Made by a program: the position numbers and the translations under genes. Under the pieces are notes generated by a model. The model saw only the letters and a program-made list of their open reading frames with translations, did not search any database and was not told the origin of the DNA. Below are positions 24,826 to 34,593 of a stretch of 64,000 bases of DNA, one piece after another. Each line of letters opens with the position of its first letter. Within the stretch, counting starts at the first letter, position 1. Origin of the DNA: Mesorhizobium_K sp040049215 (GTDB lineage Bacteria; Pseudomonadota; Alphaproteobacteria; Rhizobiales; Rhizobiaceae); the NCBI RefSeq assembly GCF_040049215.1, contig NZ_JBDZDN010000004.1, forward strand, positions 310,001 to 374,000, given 5' to 3'.

Positions 24826-26790
24826 ATGAGAAAGATCGCCGCAATCGCCGCGCTGTCGGCCTGGGCTCTCGGAACATCGGCCGGAGTATCCTTTGCCGAC
24901 TACACGCTGACCATCCTGCACATCAACGACTGGCACAGCCGCATCGAGTCGAACAACAAATACGAATCGACCTGTTCGGCCGAGGAGGAGACTGAAGGCA
25001 AATGCATCGGCGGCGCTGCCCGCCTGGTCACCGCGATCGCCGCGGAACGCAACAAGCTCCAGGGCCAGAACGTGCTGCTGCTCAACGGCGGCGACAACTT
25101 CCAGGGTTCGCTGTTCTACACGACCTACAAGGGCAAGGCCGAGGCCGAATTCCTGAACCTGATGAAGTTCGACGCCATGACCGTCGGCAACCACGAGTTC
25201 GACGACGGCGAGGACGCGCTGGCGCCTTTCCTCGACGAGATCAAGTTCCCGGTGCTCAGTGCCAACGTGCAGGCGAGCGCGGCCTCCAAGGTCGGCGACC
25301 GCATCAAGCCATCGCTGGTGCTCGACGTCGGCGGCCAGAAGATCGGCATCGTCGGCGCGGTGACCACCGACACGCCCGAGATTTCCTCGCCCGGCCCGAA
25401 CATCACGATCGAGGACGACATCGCGACCATAACCGCCGAGGTCGAGAAGCTGAAGGCCGAGGGCGTCAACAAGATCATCGCGCTCACCCATGTCGGCTAT
25501 CCCAGAGACAAGGAGATGATCGCCAAGATCCCCGGCGTCGACGTGGTGGTGGGCGGCCATTCGCATTCGCTGCTGTCGAACACCGACGACAAGGCCGAAG
25601 GGCCGTATCCGACGATGATCGACAACCCTGATGGCTACAAGGTGCCGGTGACGCAGGCGGCGTCCTACTCGAAATATCTCGGCGAGTTCACCGTGACCTT
25701 CGACGACAACGGCGTCGTCAAGGAAGCCAAGGGCGACCCGATCTTCCTTGACAAGTCCATCGAGCCCGACGCCGCCGTCCTGGCGCGAGTCAAGGAACTG
25801 GCCGGTCCCATAGAGGAACTGAAGACCAAGGAAGTCTCCGAGACCACAGCCCCGATCGACGGCAGCCGCGACACTTGCCGCGCGCGCGAATGCGAGATGG
25901 GCAACCTCGTCTCGGACGCGATCCTCGACCGCGTCAAGGGCCAGGGCGTGTCCATCGTCTTCCAGAACGGCGGCGGCCTGCGCGCCTCCATCGACCAGGG
26001 CGTCATCACCATGGGCGAGGTGCTGACGGTGCTGCCCTTCCAGAACACGCTGGCCACCTTCCAGTTGACTGGAAAGGACGTGGTCGACGCGTTGGAGAAT
26101 GGCGCCAGCGAGATCGAGGAAGGCGGCGGTCGCTTCACGCAGGTGGCCGGGCTGAAATATTCCTTCGACAAGTCGGCGCCTGCTGGCAGCCGCATCAAGT
26201 CGGTCGAGGTGATGGAGAACGGGGCCTGGGCGCCGATCGATCCGGCCAAGACCTATCTGGCCGCGACCAACAATTTCATGCGCAAGGGCGGCGATGGCTA
26301 CAAGGTCTTCGCCGACAATGCGCAGAACGCCTATGATTACGGCCCGGGACTGGAGCAGGTGGTCGCCGACTATCTGACCGCCAACCGGCCCTATACGCCG
26401 AAACTCGACGGCCGCATTACCGAGATCGCCGCAGCGGCCGCCGCCGCTCCGGCCGAGGCTGCGCCGGCTGAGCCCGCACCGGCGCCAGCCGAGGCAGCGG
26501 TTGCGCCCGCGGAGCCGGCCATGCCAGCACCGCCGGCCGGATCGGCCGACATTGCAAGCACGCCGCCGACCGTCGCTGCCGCACCGGCTGAGACGGCTCC
26601 CGTAGAGACCGCGCCGGCCGCAGCGGCGGAAGCCACGCACACGGTTGTGGCCGGCGACACGCTGTGGGAAATCGCCAAGAAGACCTATGGCGCGGGCTCC
26701 AAGTGGAAGGCGATTGCCGACGCCAATCCGGGCATCAATGCAAACGATCTGACAATCGGCTCGACGCTGAAGCTCCCGCCGGCCAGCTAA
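24826..26790 (+). CDS. Periplasmic 5'-nucleotidase-type bifunctional phosphoesterase with C-terminal LysM
   Basis: A 654-residue exported protein; GGGAGA precedes the ATG at 24826, and the signal peptide (RKIAAIAALSAWALGTSAGV) is cut near SFA. Residues ~27-300 are the metallophosphoesterase domain: HINDWHSRI, NGGDNFQGS, GNHEFDDG and GGHSHS. Residues ~330-520 are the 5'-nucleotidase C domain (QNGGGLRASIDQG). An Ala/Pro/Glu-rich linker leads to a LysM domain (HTVVAGDTLWEIAKKTYG). The enzyme should release phosphate from nucleotides or related esters in the periplasm. The LysM probably anchors it to peptidoglycan, an unusual addition. Confidence 0.92.
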   Translation: MRKIAAIAALSAWALGTSAGVSFADYTLTILHINDWHSRIESNNKYESTCSAEEETEGKCIGGAARLVTAIAAERNKLQGQNVLLLNGGDNFQGSLFYTTYKGKAEAEFLNLMKFDAMTVGNHEFDDGEDALAPFLDEIKFPVLSANVQASAASKVGDRIKPSLVLDVGGQKIGIVGAVTTDTPEISSPGPNITIEDDIATITAEVEKLKAEGVNKIIALTHVGYPRDKEMIAKIPGVDVVVGGHSHSLLSNTDDKAEGPYPTMIDNPDGYKVPVTQAASYSKYLGEFTVTFDDNGVVKEAKGDPIFLDKSIEPDAAVLARVKELAGPIEELKTKEVSETTAPIDGSRDTCRARECEMGNLVSDAILDRVKGQGVSIVFQNGGGLRASIDQGVITMGEVLTVLPFQNTLATFQLTGKDVVDALENGASEIEEGGGRFTQVAGLKYSFDKSAPAGSRIKSVEVMENGAWAPIDPAKTYLAATNNFMRKGGDGYKVFADNAQNAYDYGPGLEQVVADYLTANRPYTPKLDGRITEIAAAAAAAPAEAAPAEPAPAPAEAAVAPAEPAMPAPPAGSADIASTPPTVAAAPAETAPVETAPAAAAEATHTVVAGDTLWEIAKKTYGAGSKWKAIADANPGINANDLTIGSTLKLPPAS

Positions 26791-26809
26791 GCTCGGCAAG
26801 GTTGAAAGC

Positions 26810-26845
26810 AAGGCCCGCCCGGGTTGACCGGGCGGGCCTTTGCTT
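26810..26845. terminator. Rho-independent terminator after the 5'-nucleotidase
   Basis: A perfect 13-base stem (AAGGCCCGCCCGG, loop GTTGA, then CCGGGCGGGCCTT) is followed by TGCTT. It lies 20 bases after the 5'-nucleotidase stop and about 100 bases before hemH. Confidence 0.85.
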
Positions 26846-26947
26846 GTGCCGACCGCAGCCTGTAAGGGTTCGCCTCGGGCCGCGTCCCGACGCGGCATTG
26901 AAAACACCGGCCGCGCCACTACGTTCTCGCCGGCGAAAGAGATCGGA

Positions 26948-28000
26948 ATGACGACCGACACCCAGAAGGCATCAGCTACCGGCCCCCTCCCCGCCGGCCA
27001 TCCGCCGGTGAAGCCGCGCAAAACAGGCGTTCTGCTTGTCAATCTCGGCACACCCGACGGCACCGATTTCAAGTCGATGTGGCGCTACCTGCGCGAGTTC
27101 CTCTCGGACCCGCGCGTCATCGAACTGCCGCGACCGATCTGGTACCCCATCCTCTACGGCATCGTGCTGACGACGCGGCCCAAGAAATCCGGCGCGAATT
27201 ACGCCCGCATCTGGAACCGCGAGAAGGACGAGTCGCCGCTCCGGACCTATACGCGCAGCCAGGCCGAGAAGCTGGCGGCAGCGTTCGGCGACCTGCCGCA
27301 GGTGGTTGTCGAATGGGGCATGCGCTACGGCAATCCGTCGACGAGGAGCGCCGTCCAGCAGCTTGCCGATAAAGGTTGCGACCGCATCCTCGCCTTCCCG
27401 CTCTATCCGCAATACTCGGCAACGACGACGGCGACCGCCAACGACCAGCTTTTCCGCGCATTGATGAAGATGCGGCTTGCTCCGGCGGTGCGCACCGTGC
27501 CGCCCTATTACGACGAGCCGGTCTATATCGACGCGCTCGCCCGCTCGCTGCAGGCGAGCCTCGCCAAGCTGGATTTCGAACCGGAGGTCGTGCTTGCCTC
27601 CTATCACGGCATCCCGAAGCCCTATTTCGAGAAGGGCGACCCCTATCACTGCCACTGCCAGAAGACGACGCGGCTGCTGCGGGAAAGGCTCGGCTGGGAC
27701 GACAAGCGGCTGATCACCACTTTCCAGTCGCGTTTCGGCGCCCAGGAATGGCTGCAGCCCTATACCGACAAGACAGTCGAACGGCTGGCAAAGGAGGGCG
27801 TGAAGTCGATCGCCATCCTCAATCCGGGCTTTTCCGTCGACTGCATCGAGACGCTGGACGAAATCGGCCGCGAGGTGCGCGACGAGTTCCTGCATGCCGG
27901 CGGCACGAATTTCGCGCATATCCCCTGCCTGAACGACAGTCCCGAAGGCATGGAAGTGATCGAGATACTGGTGCGGCGGGAGCTTCTCGGCTGGATCTAG
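26948..28000 (+). CDS. hemH: Ferrochelatase
   Basis: A 350-residue enzyme that inserts ferrous iron into protoporphyrin IX, the last step of haem synthesis. GVLLVNLGTPDGT marks the N-terminus and LASYHGIPKPYFEKGDPYHC carries the catalytic histidine. FQSRFGAQEWLQPYT and LNPGFSVDCIETLDEI are also present. The start at 26948 was preferred over 26840, which lies next to the terminator. Confidence 0.96.
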   Translation: MTTDTQKASATGPLPAGHPPVKPRKTGVLLVNLGTPDGTDFKSMWRYLREFLSDPRVIELPRPIWYPILYGIVLTTRPKKSGANYARIWNREKDESPLRTYTRSQAEKLAAAFGDLPQVVVEWGMRYGNPSTRSAVQQLADKGCDRILAFPLYPQYSATTTATANDQLFRALMKMRLAPAVRTVPPYYDEPVYIDALARSLQASLAKLDFEPEVVLASYHGIPKPYFEKGDPYHCHCQKTTRLLRERLGWDDKRLITTFQSRFGAQEWLQPYTDKTVERLAKEGVKSIAILNPGFSVDCIETLDEIGREVRDEFLHAGGTNFAHIPCLNDSPEGMEVIEILVRRELLGWI

Positions 28001-28061
28001 AATAGGCACAGCGGAACGCTTGCGGGCCGTTCGCGTTGTCGGACGCCCTCCGGAGACATCC

Positions 28062-29273
28062 ATGCGTCGCAAGCTTGATCTGAGGACCGGCCGTCCGGTC
28101 TGGTTCGCCTATCGCGCGCCAACCGTTCCGACACGCAAGCTGACACAAGACGTCAAGGCGGATGTCGCGGTTGTCGGCATGGGCATCAGCGGAGCGATGA
28201 TGGCCGAAGCGCTGACGGCGCGGGGCCATTCTGTCGTCGCCATCGACCGGCGCGGGCCGATGAAGGGTTCGACCGCGGCGACGACGGCGCTGGTGCAGTT
28301 CGAAATCGACCAGCCGCTGACGAAACTTTCGGCCATGATCGGCAGGCCGGAGGCCGAGCAGGCCTGGAGGCGTTCGCGCCTGGCGATCGAGAGTCTATCC
28401 GCACGCATCAAGGAACTCGGCATCGACTGCGGTCTCGACGAGAGGCCGTCGCTCTACCTCGCCGGCAATGCGCTCGGGCCGCAACAGCTTCGCGACGAGG
28501 CGGCCGCGCGGCGGCGGGCAGGCATCCGCGCAACCTACCTCACCGCCACGCAACTCGAGGAGCAGTTCGGCATCGAGCGAGGCGGGGCGATCCTCAGCCA
28601 CGGCAATCTGACGCTCGACCCGCGCCGGCTGACGGCAGGATTGCTGCGCAAGGCGGCCGAGCGTGGCGCGCGGTTTTTCGCGCCGGCCGAAGCGACAAAG
28701 ATCGAGGACGGCAAGGGCGACGTCACGATCGCGACAAAGGACGGCCCCACGATAACCGCCGGCCACGTCGTGCTGGCGACCGGCTACGAGCTCACCGACA
28801 ACGTGCCGGCCGCGAAACATCAGATCATCTCGACTTGGGCAATCGCCACACGCCCGCAACCGCGCAAAATCTGGCCTCACGAGGCTTTCGTCTGGGAGGC
28901 GTCCGACCCGTATCTCTATATGCGTGTCACCAAGGACGGCCGGGTCATCTGCGGCGGCGAGGACGAGGAATTTTCCGACGAAACACGCCGCGACGGTCTG
29001 ATCGAAACGAAATCGGCAAGGCTCTCGGAGAAGCTCGCAAAGCTTTTTCCAAGCCTCGACACGGTGGCGGAATTCGCCTGGGCCGGCTCCTTCGGCACGA
29101 CGACGACCGGACTGCCCTATATCGGCCGGGTGCCGCGCCATCCCAGCATCCATGCCGTCATGGGTTACGGCGGCAACGGGATTACCTTTTCGCAGATCGC
29201 CTCGGATATCGTGACGTCTGCGATCGAGGGCCCGGACGACAGCGACGCCGGTCTTTTCGCTTTCAAACGTTAG
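28062..29273 (+). CDS. FAD-dependent oxidoreductase (DadA/glycine-oxidase-like)
   Basis: A 403-residue flavoprotein of the DAO family. The dinucleotide fold VAVVGMGISGAMMAEAL lies near residue 33, and ATGYELTD and the C-terminal GTTTTGLPYIG and GYGGNGITFSQIA mark the FAD and substrate regions. CGG or GGAG before the ATG supports the start. Family members oxidise amines or amino acids. No substrate can be named. Some relatives carry a C-terminal Rieske domain, which this protein lacks. Confidence 0.87.
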   Translation: MRRKLDLRTGRPVWFAYRAPTVPTRKLTQDVKADVAVVGMGISGAMMAEALTARGHSVVAIDRRGPMKGSTAATTALVQFEIDQPLTKLSAMIGRPEAEQAWRRSRLAIESLSARIKELGIDCGLDERPSLYLAGNALGPQQLRDEAAARRRAGIRATYLTATQLEEQFGIERGGAILSHGNLTLDPRRLTAGLLRKAAERGARFFAPAEATKIEDGKGDVTIATKDGPTITAGHVVLATGYELTDNVPAAKHQIISTWAIATRPQPRKIWPHEAFVWEASDPYLYMRVTKDGRVICGGEDEEFSDETRRDGLIETKSARLSEKLAKLFPSLDTVAEFAWAGSFGTTTTGLPYIGRVPRHPSIHAVMGYGGNGITFSQIASDIVTSAIEGPDDSDAGLFAFKR

Positions 29274-29407
29274 CAAGCGTTAACGAAGCACGCTAACGCG
29301 GCATTCAACAATCCGCCATGCCCGGATTGTATCGTCACTGTAAGGTGCCTAAGTGATTCGACGGCGGCTGCGGCCCGTATCCGGGCGTGCATTTGGGGAG
29401 GAACGGA

Positions 29408-30358
29408 ATGTTCTCGGGCTTCGACATCATCATACCGGTACTGGTCGTCCTCGTGCTGCTGGTCATCTTCACCGGCATCAAGACCATTCCGCAGGGCTAC
29501 AATTATACGGTCGAGCGCTTCGGACGCTACACGCGCACGCTGACGCCCGGCCTCAACCTGATCGTCCCCTTCGTCGACCGCGTCGGCGCGAAGATGAACA
29601 TGATGGAGCAGGTGCTCGATGTTCCGACCCAGGAGATCATCACCAAGGACAACGCCATCGTCTCGGTGGACGGCGTCGCCTTCTACCAGGTGCTCAACGC
29701 TCCGCAGGCGGCGTACCAGGTCGCCGGTCTGCAGAATGCCATCCTGAACCTCACAATGACCAACATCCGCACGGTGATGGGCTCGATGGATCTCGACGAG
29801 CTTCTGTCCAACCGCGACACCATCAACGAGCGGCTGCTGCGCGTCGTCGACGAAGCAGCGCATCCGTGGGGCATCAAGGTCACGCGCGTCGAGATCAAGG
29901 ACATCAACCCGCCGGCGAACCTGGTCGAATCCATGGGCCGCCAGATGATGGCCGAGCGCAACAAGCGCGCCCAGATCCTGGAGGCCGAGGGCCTGAAGCA
30001 GTCGCAGATCCTGGAAGCCGAAGGGCGCAGGGAAGCGGCCTTCCGCGACGCAGAGGCGCGCGAACGCTCCGCCGAGGCCGAGGCGCGCGCGACAACCGTC
30101 GTTTCGGAAGCCATCGCCAAGGGCGACGTGCAGGCGATCAATTACTTCGTGGCGCAGAAATACACCGAGGCGCTGGCCAAGATCGGCTCCGCGCCAAACA
30201 GCAAGGTCGTGCTGATGCCCATTGAAGCGTCGTCGCTGATAGGCTCGCTTGGCGGCATCGGCGCGATCGCCAAGGAAGTGTTCCGCACCGAAGGCACCGC
30301 CGGCGCGCAGCGGCAGGTTTCGCGCCCGCCGCTGGTGCGCCCCGACGAAAACCAGTAG
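29408..30358 (+). CDS. SPFH/band 7 membrane protein (QmcA-like)
   Basis: A 316-residue stomatin-like protein. GGGGAGG sits just before the ATG at 29408. An N-terminal membrane anchor (IIIPVLVVLVLLVIF) precedes the SPFH domain (IPQGYNYTVERFGRYTRTL, then ITKDNAIVSVDGVAFYQV). A coiled coil follows, with the repeats AQILEAEGLKQSQILEAEG. The NfeD gene follows 15 bases later, the usual pairing for paraslipin-type proteins, which assemble membrane microdomains. Confidence 0.92.
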   Translation: MFSGFDIIIPVLVVLVLLVIFTGIKTIPQGYNYTVERFGRYTRTLTPGLNLIVPFVDRVGAKMNMMEQVLDVPTQEIITKDNAIVSVDGVAFYQVLNAPQAAYQVAGLQNAILNLTMTNIRTVMGSMDLDELLSNRDTINERLLRVVDEAAHPWGIKVTRVEIKDINPPANLVESMGRQMMAERNKRAQILEAEGLKQSQILEAEGRREAAFRDAEARERSAEAEARATTVVSEAIAKGDVQAINYFVAQKYTEALAKIGSAPNSKVVLMPIEASSLIGSLGGIGAIAKEVFRTEGTAGAQRQVSRPPLVRPDENQ

Positions 30359-30373
30359 CGCGGGCCGACTGCC

Positions 30374-30838
30374 ATGCTGGAGCGCATCTTCGCCGAACTC
30401 GGCCCCTGGAACTGGATGGTCCTGGGCTTCGTGCTGCTGACGCTGGAAATCCTAGTTCCTGGCGTGTTTCTGCTGTGGGTCGGCCTTGCGGCGCTGATCG
30501 TCGGCGCCGTCTCGCTGATGATCTGGAACGCCGGCTTCTGGACTTGGGAACTCCAGGTGGTGGTGTTCCTGGTGCTGGCGCTGGTCTCGGCCTACTCGGG
30601 CAAGAAGATCATGGGCAGGAGCGGCGACGCCACCGACCAGCCGCTGCTCAACCGGCGCGGCGACCAGCTTGTCGGCCGGACCGCGACGCTGACCGAGCCG
30701 ATCACCGACGGACGTGGGCGTATCAAGATCGGCGACACGATGTGGCGTATCTCCGGCCCCGACCTTCCGGCGGGAACGAAGGTGCGCGTCAAGGCGGCGA
30801 CCGACCTCGATCTGGAGCTGGTGGTGGAGGCAGTGTGA
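30374..30838 (+). CDS. NfeD family protein
   Basis: A 154-residue protein with two to three N-terminal membrane segments (WMVLGFVLLTLEILVPGVFL, LWVGLAALIVGAVSLMIW, VVVFLVLALVSAY) and a C-terminal OB-fold of the NfeD type (GRTATLTEPITDGRGRIKIG, then GTKVRVKAATDLDLEL). It is the partner of the SPFH gene just upstream and the pair forms one operon. Confidence 0.9.
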   Translation: MLERIFAELGPWNWMVLGFVLLTLEILVPGVFLLWVGLAALIVGAVSLMIWNAGFWTWELQVVVFLVLALVSAYSGKKIMGRSGDATDQPLLNRRGDQLVGRTATLTEPITDGRGRIKIGDTMWRISGPDLPAGTKVRVKAATDLDLELVVEAV

Positions 30839-30861
30839 CTCAGGCGCGTTCGTCGTAGGCT

Positions 30862-31845
30862 TTACGCCACGCCGATCCTGAGCAGGTCGTGGAAATGCAC
30901 GATCCCGACCGGCTTGCCGTCCTCGACGACGACCAGCGCGCTGATGCGGTTATCGTCGAGGACGGCGATCGCCTCCCCCGTCAGCATGTCCGGGTCGATG
31001 ATCTTGGGCGCGCGGGTCATGATGTCGTCCACGCTGAGCGCACCGAGATTCCGGTCGAGGTTGCGGGCGAGGTCGCCGTCGGTGATGATGCCTGCGAGCC
31101 CGCCGCCGGCATCGACGATGCAGACGCAGCCGAAACGCTTCCTGGACAAGGTGACGATGGCGTCCTTGAGTGCGCTGCCGATCGGCGCCACCGGCACCTC
31201 GTCGCCCTGATGCATGATCTCGCGCACCTTCATCAGACTGGCGCCGAGCTGCCCGCCAGGATGGAAGGTGCGGAAATGGTCCGGCGTGAAATCGCGCGCT
31301 TCGAGCAGCGCGACCGCAAGCGCATCGCCAAGCACGAGCTGCAGCAGCGTGGACGTCGTCGGGGCAAGGCCGTGCGGACAGGCCTCCGGCACGCGCGGCA
31401 GGAGGAGCACCACGTCGGCTTCCCGCGCCAGCGCCGAAGTCTCACCGGAGGTGATTGCGATCAACGGAATGGAGAAGCGGCGCGAATAGGCGACGATGCC
31501 TTTCAGCTCGGCGCTCTCGCCCGACCACGACATGGCGATGATCGCGTCGTCCTTGGCGATCATGCCGAGATCGCCGTGATTGGCTTCCGCCGGATGCACG
31601 AAGAAAGCGGGCGTGCCGGTCGACGCCAAGGTGGCCGCGATCTTGGCGCCAATATGGCCGCTCTTGCCGACGCCGGTGACGATGACGCGCCCCCTGATCG
31701 CCGATATCGATTCGATGGCCTGCGCGAAGGATTCCGAAAGCGTGTCGTTTAAGGCGTCCGCGAGCGCGGCGACGCCCGCCTGCTCGGTGGCGAGGGTCCT
31801 CAATGCCGAAGCGATTGCGGCACTGCGGTCAGGTGATTTTTTCAT
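30862..31845 (-). CDS. kdsD: Arabinose-5-phosphate isomerase (KpsF/GutQ family)
   Basis: About 327 residues from the ATG at 31845. The SIS domain (~45-185) has VIVTGVGKSGHIGAKIAATL, SWSGESAE and PHGLAPTTSTLLQLVLGDAL, and two CBS domains follow. The enzyme makes arabinose 5-phosphate for KDO, a core sugar of lipopolysaccharide. In-frame ATGs at 31860 and 31944 have no better ribosome-binding site, and the 31845 start gives the usual length. Confidence 0.9.
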   Translation of the reverse strand: MKKSPDRSAAIASALRTLATEQAGVAALADALNDTLSESFAQAIESISAIRGRVIVTGVGKSGHIGAKIAATLASTGTPAFFVHPAEANHGDLGMIAKDDAIIAMSWSGESAELKGIVAYSRRFSIPLIAITSGETSALAREADVVLLLPRVPEACPHGLAPTTSTLLQLVLGDALAVALLEARDFTPDHFRTFHPGGQLGASLMKVREIMHQGDEVPVAPIGSALKDAIVTLSRKRFGCVCIVDAGGGLAGIITDGDLARNLDRNLGALSVDDIMTRAPKIIDPDMLTGEAIAVLDDNRISALVVVEDGKPVGIVHFHDLLRIGVA

Positions 31846-32001
31846 CGGCACGGCATGCATGGCACAAGCGCTTAGCGCTTCAGGGGCTTTCTGTCCACTT
31901 TCCGCAGGCGCAGGCCGGTCAGGCTTCAACCCTACATTAACCATCCGCGTTTACGGTTCGGTAAGCATGGCGCCGGTTGCGCCTACGAGAGTTGGGTCGA
32001 A

Positions 32002-33597
32002 ATGCCGCCGGTACGGCCAGACAGAAGAACACGTCCCAGCCTGGGCGCATTTCAGGCAATGCTTCTGGCTGCAACGGCTGCCGGACTGGTCCTTGCCGGT
32101 TCGTCGCAGGCTCAGGAAGGCAGCGGGCTGCGCGGCGGATTGGCTGCTGACGATGCCACCCTTCTGCTGCTTCCCGGCGAAAACGAAACGCTAGGCGAGC
32201 CCCCGCCCGCCTATGTTCCGGTAAGCCCCGGCGCCCTGCCGGATGAAACCGCAACAGCTTCGCAGGACGCTTTCGAGCGCGACGACGATGCCCAGACAGC
32301 AGGGGAAACCGCTCCGGCGGCGGCCGCCGATGCCGGGGAGACGGACGACTTGCCGACGGGAACGGTCCGCGAGCCGACGATCGATTCGGCTGACAACCAG
32401 CCGCTCGACCCGGGCGCGCAGCGCGTCCAGGCGATCGAGGGGCTGGACCGGCCTGTCGATGAAAACCCGTATCAGGCAGTCGGCATAAGGTGGGGCACTT
32501 TCATCCTCAAACCGACGCTGGAAACCGGCATTACCGCGACCTCCAATGCGGATTCGAGCGTCGACGGCTCCGAGGCGGTTCTCTCGGAAACGACGCTACG
32601 CCTCAACGCGACCTCGGACTGGGCAAGCCATTCCGCTTCGATCGACGCATACGGCACGTTCCGCAAGACATTGTCGGGCGAGGAGGTGGATGACCTGGAG
32701 GGCGGCGTCGATGCCGAGTTGGATATCGATCTTGCCGACGACTATCGCGCGAAAGCTACGTTCACATATTCGCTGGCGCCCGAATCGGCGTCCTCCCCCG
32801 TCGTGGTTCCCGACACTGTCGAGGAACCGTATACGCAAACGGTCGCCGGCACACTCGGATTTGAGAAGGATGTCGGCAAGGCCCGTTTCGGCATCACCGG
32901 GGGCATCAGCAATGACAGCTATGGGGACGCCGACCTGGTGGGCGGCGGCACGCTGTCGCAGAAGGACCGCGATTCGACGCTTTATTCGGTCGCCTTGCGC
33001 ACCGGCTATGAAATCTCGCCGGCTCTGACGCCCTTTGTCGAGGGCGAGATCGGGCGTAATCTCTACGCCCAGGAGATCGACAGTGCTGGCTACGCGCGCT
33101 CGTCCGACCTCTACGCAGTGCGCGGCGGTCTCGAACTCGACCTCGGCGAAAAGCTTTCCGGTGAAATCTCGGCCGGGTGGATGACCGAGAATTTCGATGA
33201 CGAGAGGCTCAAGCCGCTATCGACGCCGACCGTCGCAGCAGACCTGAAATGGTCGCCGCAGCGCGGCACCGACGTGACGCTGTCAGGCTCGACCACGCTG
33301 GAGGGGACGACGACACCGGGGGAAAGCGGCTCGGTGCTTTATTCCAGCAATCTCGGCATCGAGCGTCAGATCCGCGCCAACCTTACCGGCAATGCCCTGT
33401 TGGGCGCGGCATACCGCAACTATGCGGAATCGGACGCCCACGAACTCATCCTAAACGCCGAAGCGAGCCTGACCTGGTGGCTGAACCGTTATGCAGGCTT
33501 GGTGACGCGCGTCGAGCACGAAACGGTGACGGGCAATCTCGACGAACCCGACGTCACGACCAACAGCATCTTCCTTGGGCTGAAGCTGCAGCGCTAA
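32002..33597 (+). CDS. Outer-membrane beta-barrel protein
   Basis: A 531-residue exported protein with a signal peptide (FQAMLLAATAAGLVLAGSSQ, cut near AQA). Residues ~40-150 are acidic and disordered. From ~155 on, alternating amphipathic strands (FILKPTLETGITATSNADSS, SDWASHSASIDAYGTF, AYRNYAESDAHELILNAEAS) form a barrel that ends in FLGLKLQR, as in the BBP2-type surface protein family found in alphaproteobacteria. It probably sits in the outer membrane. Function is unknown. Confidence 0.8.
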   Translation: MPPVRPDRRTRPSLGAFQAMLLAATAAGLVLAGSSQAQEGSGLRGGLAADDATLLLLPGENETLGEPPPAYVPVSPGALPDETATASQDAFERDDDAQTAGETAPAAAADAGETDDLPTGTVREPTIDSADNQPLDPGAQRVQAIEGLDRPVDENPYQAVGIRWGTFILKPTLETGITATSNADSSVDGSEAVLSETTLRLNATSDWASHSASIDAYGTFRKTLSGEEVDDLEGGVDAELDIDLADDYRAKATFTYSLAPESASSPVVVPDTVEEPYTQTVAGTLGFEKDVGKARFGITGGISNDSYGDADLVGGGTLSQKDRDSTLYSVALRTGYEISPALTPFVEGEIGRNLYAQEIDSAGYARSSDLYAVRGGLELDLGEKLSGEISAGWMTENFDDERLKPLSTPTVAADLKWSPQRGTDVTLSGSTTLEGTTTPGESGSVLYSSNLGIERQIRANLTGNALLGAAYRNYAESDAHELILNAEASLTWWLNRYAGLVTRVEHETVTGNLDEPDVTTNSIFLGLKLQR

Positions 33598-33693
33598 AGC
33601 ATCGGACCGAAAAGTGCGCAGCGGTTTTCGGACAAATCCGATGCTGAAGAGATAGAGCGGCGAAGCGATTCCGATTGAGCGTTTGCCGCTCTA
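33598..33693. repeat. Double palindromic intergenic element
   Basis: Two hairpins stand side by side. The first (33598-33645) has AGCATCGGA..TCCGATGCT outside and CCGAAAA..TTTTCGG inside. The second (33653-33693) has TAGAGCGGC..GCCGCTCTA, and its last bases are the stop codon of galU. This layout matches RIME-like elements of rhizobia. It lies between convergent genes and could terminate both. Confidence 0.7.
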
Positions 33694-34593
33694 GCTGACG
33701 CTGCGCAGCTTCGCCTTGGCCTTTTCGTCGAGCAGTCCGGCGATGACATCGGCCATCTTGGCGGAGAAGTCGGGCCTTGCCAGCGCGAAGGCGACATTGG
33801 CCTCGACAAAGCCCTCCGGCGAGCCGCAGTCGAAGGTGCGGCCCTGGTAGTGGTAGCCATAAAAACCCTGGCTCTTTTCCAGCTTCAGCATGCCGTCGGT
33901 CAGCTGGATCTCGTTGCCCGCTCCCCGCTCCTGGTTCTCCAGGATCGAGAAGATCTCCGGCTGCAATATGTAGCGCCCGTTGATGTAGAGGTTGGACGGC
34001 GCCGTGCCGGGCTTCGGCTTCTCCACCATCGAGGTGATGCGGAAGCCGTTGTGGGTGTCCTCGCCCCTGCCCACGATGCCGTATTTGTGCGCCTCGGCGG
34101 GGTCGCATTCCTGCACCGCCACGATGTTGCCGCCGGTCGCCTCGTAAAGCTCCACCATCTCCTTCATGCAGCTCTTGCTCGACTGCATGATCATGTCCGG
34201 CAGCAACAGCGCGAACGGCTCGTCGCCGACCAGTTCGCGCGCGCACCAGACCGCGTGGCCCAGCCCCAGCGGCTCCTGCTGGCGGGTGAAGCTGGTCTGC
34301 CCGGCCAGCGGCTGCAATCTCTGCAGCTTGGCCAGCTGGTCGTCCTTGCCGCGCTGCGCCAGCGTGTGGTTCAGCTCGAACTGGATGTCGAAATGATCCT
34401 CGATCACCGCCTTGTTGCGGCCGGTCACGAAGATGAAATGCTCGATGCCCGCCTCGCGCGCCTCGTCGACCACGTACTGGATCACCGGACGGTCGACGAC
34501 CGTCAGCATCTCCTTGGGCACCGCCTTCGTCGCAGGCAGAAACCGCGTCCCCAATCCTGCTACCGGAAATACCGCCTTGCGGACTCTTTTCAT
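33691..34593 (-). CDS. galU: UTP-glucose-1-phosphate uridylyltransferase
   Basis: A 300-residue nucleotidyltransferase that makes UDP-glucose for exopolysaccharide, cyclic glucan and LPS. The N-terminal FPVAGLGTRFLPATKAVPKE is the nucleotide loop; VVDRPVIQYVVDEA, FALLLPDMI and SMVEKPKPG follow. Length and motifs are standard. The palindromic element overlaps the stop codon. Confidence 0.95.
   Translation of the reverse strand: MKRVRKAVFPVAGLGTRFLPATKAVPKEMLTVVDRPVIQYVVDEAREAGIEHFIFVTGRNKAVIEDHFDIQFELNHTLAQRGKDDQLAKLQRLQPLAGQTSFTRQQEPLGLGHAVWCARELVGDEPFALLLPDMIMQSSKSCMKEMVELYEATGGNIVAVQECDPAEAHKYGIVGRGEDTHNGFRITSMVEKPKPGTAPSNLYINGRYILQPEIFSILENQERGAGNEIQLTDGMLKLEKSQGFYGYHYQGRTFDCGSPEGFVEANVAFALARPDFSAKMADVIAGLLDEKAKAKLRSVS

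Noticed and set aside
26441..26640. Tandem GCCGxGCC-type repeats in the 5'-nucleotidase gene
   Set aside because: They encode the Ala/Pro linker between domains and are explained by low-complexity protein sequence. No CRISPR array was seen anywhere.
24787..27072. A ~760-codon minus-strand frame opposite the 5'-nucleotidase gene and hemH
   Set aside because: It crosses a strong terminator and two real genes with intact motifs; composition is typical of an antisense shadow.
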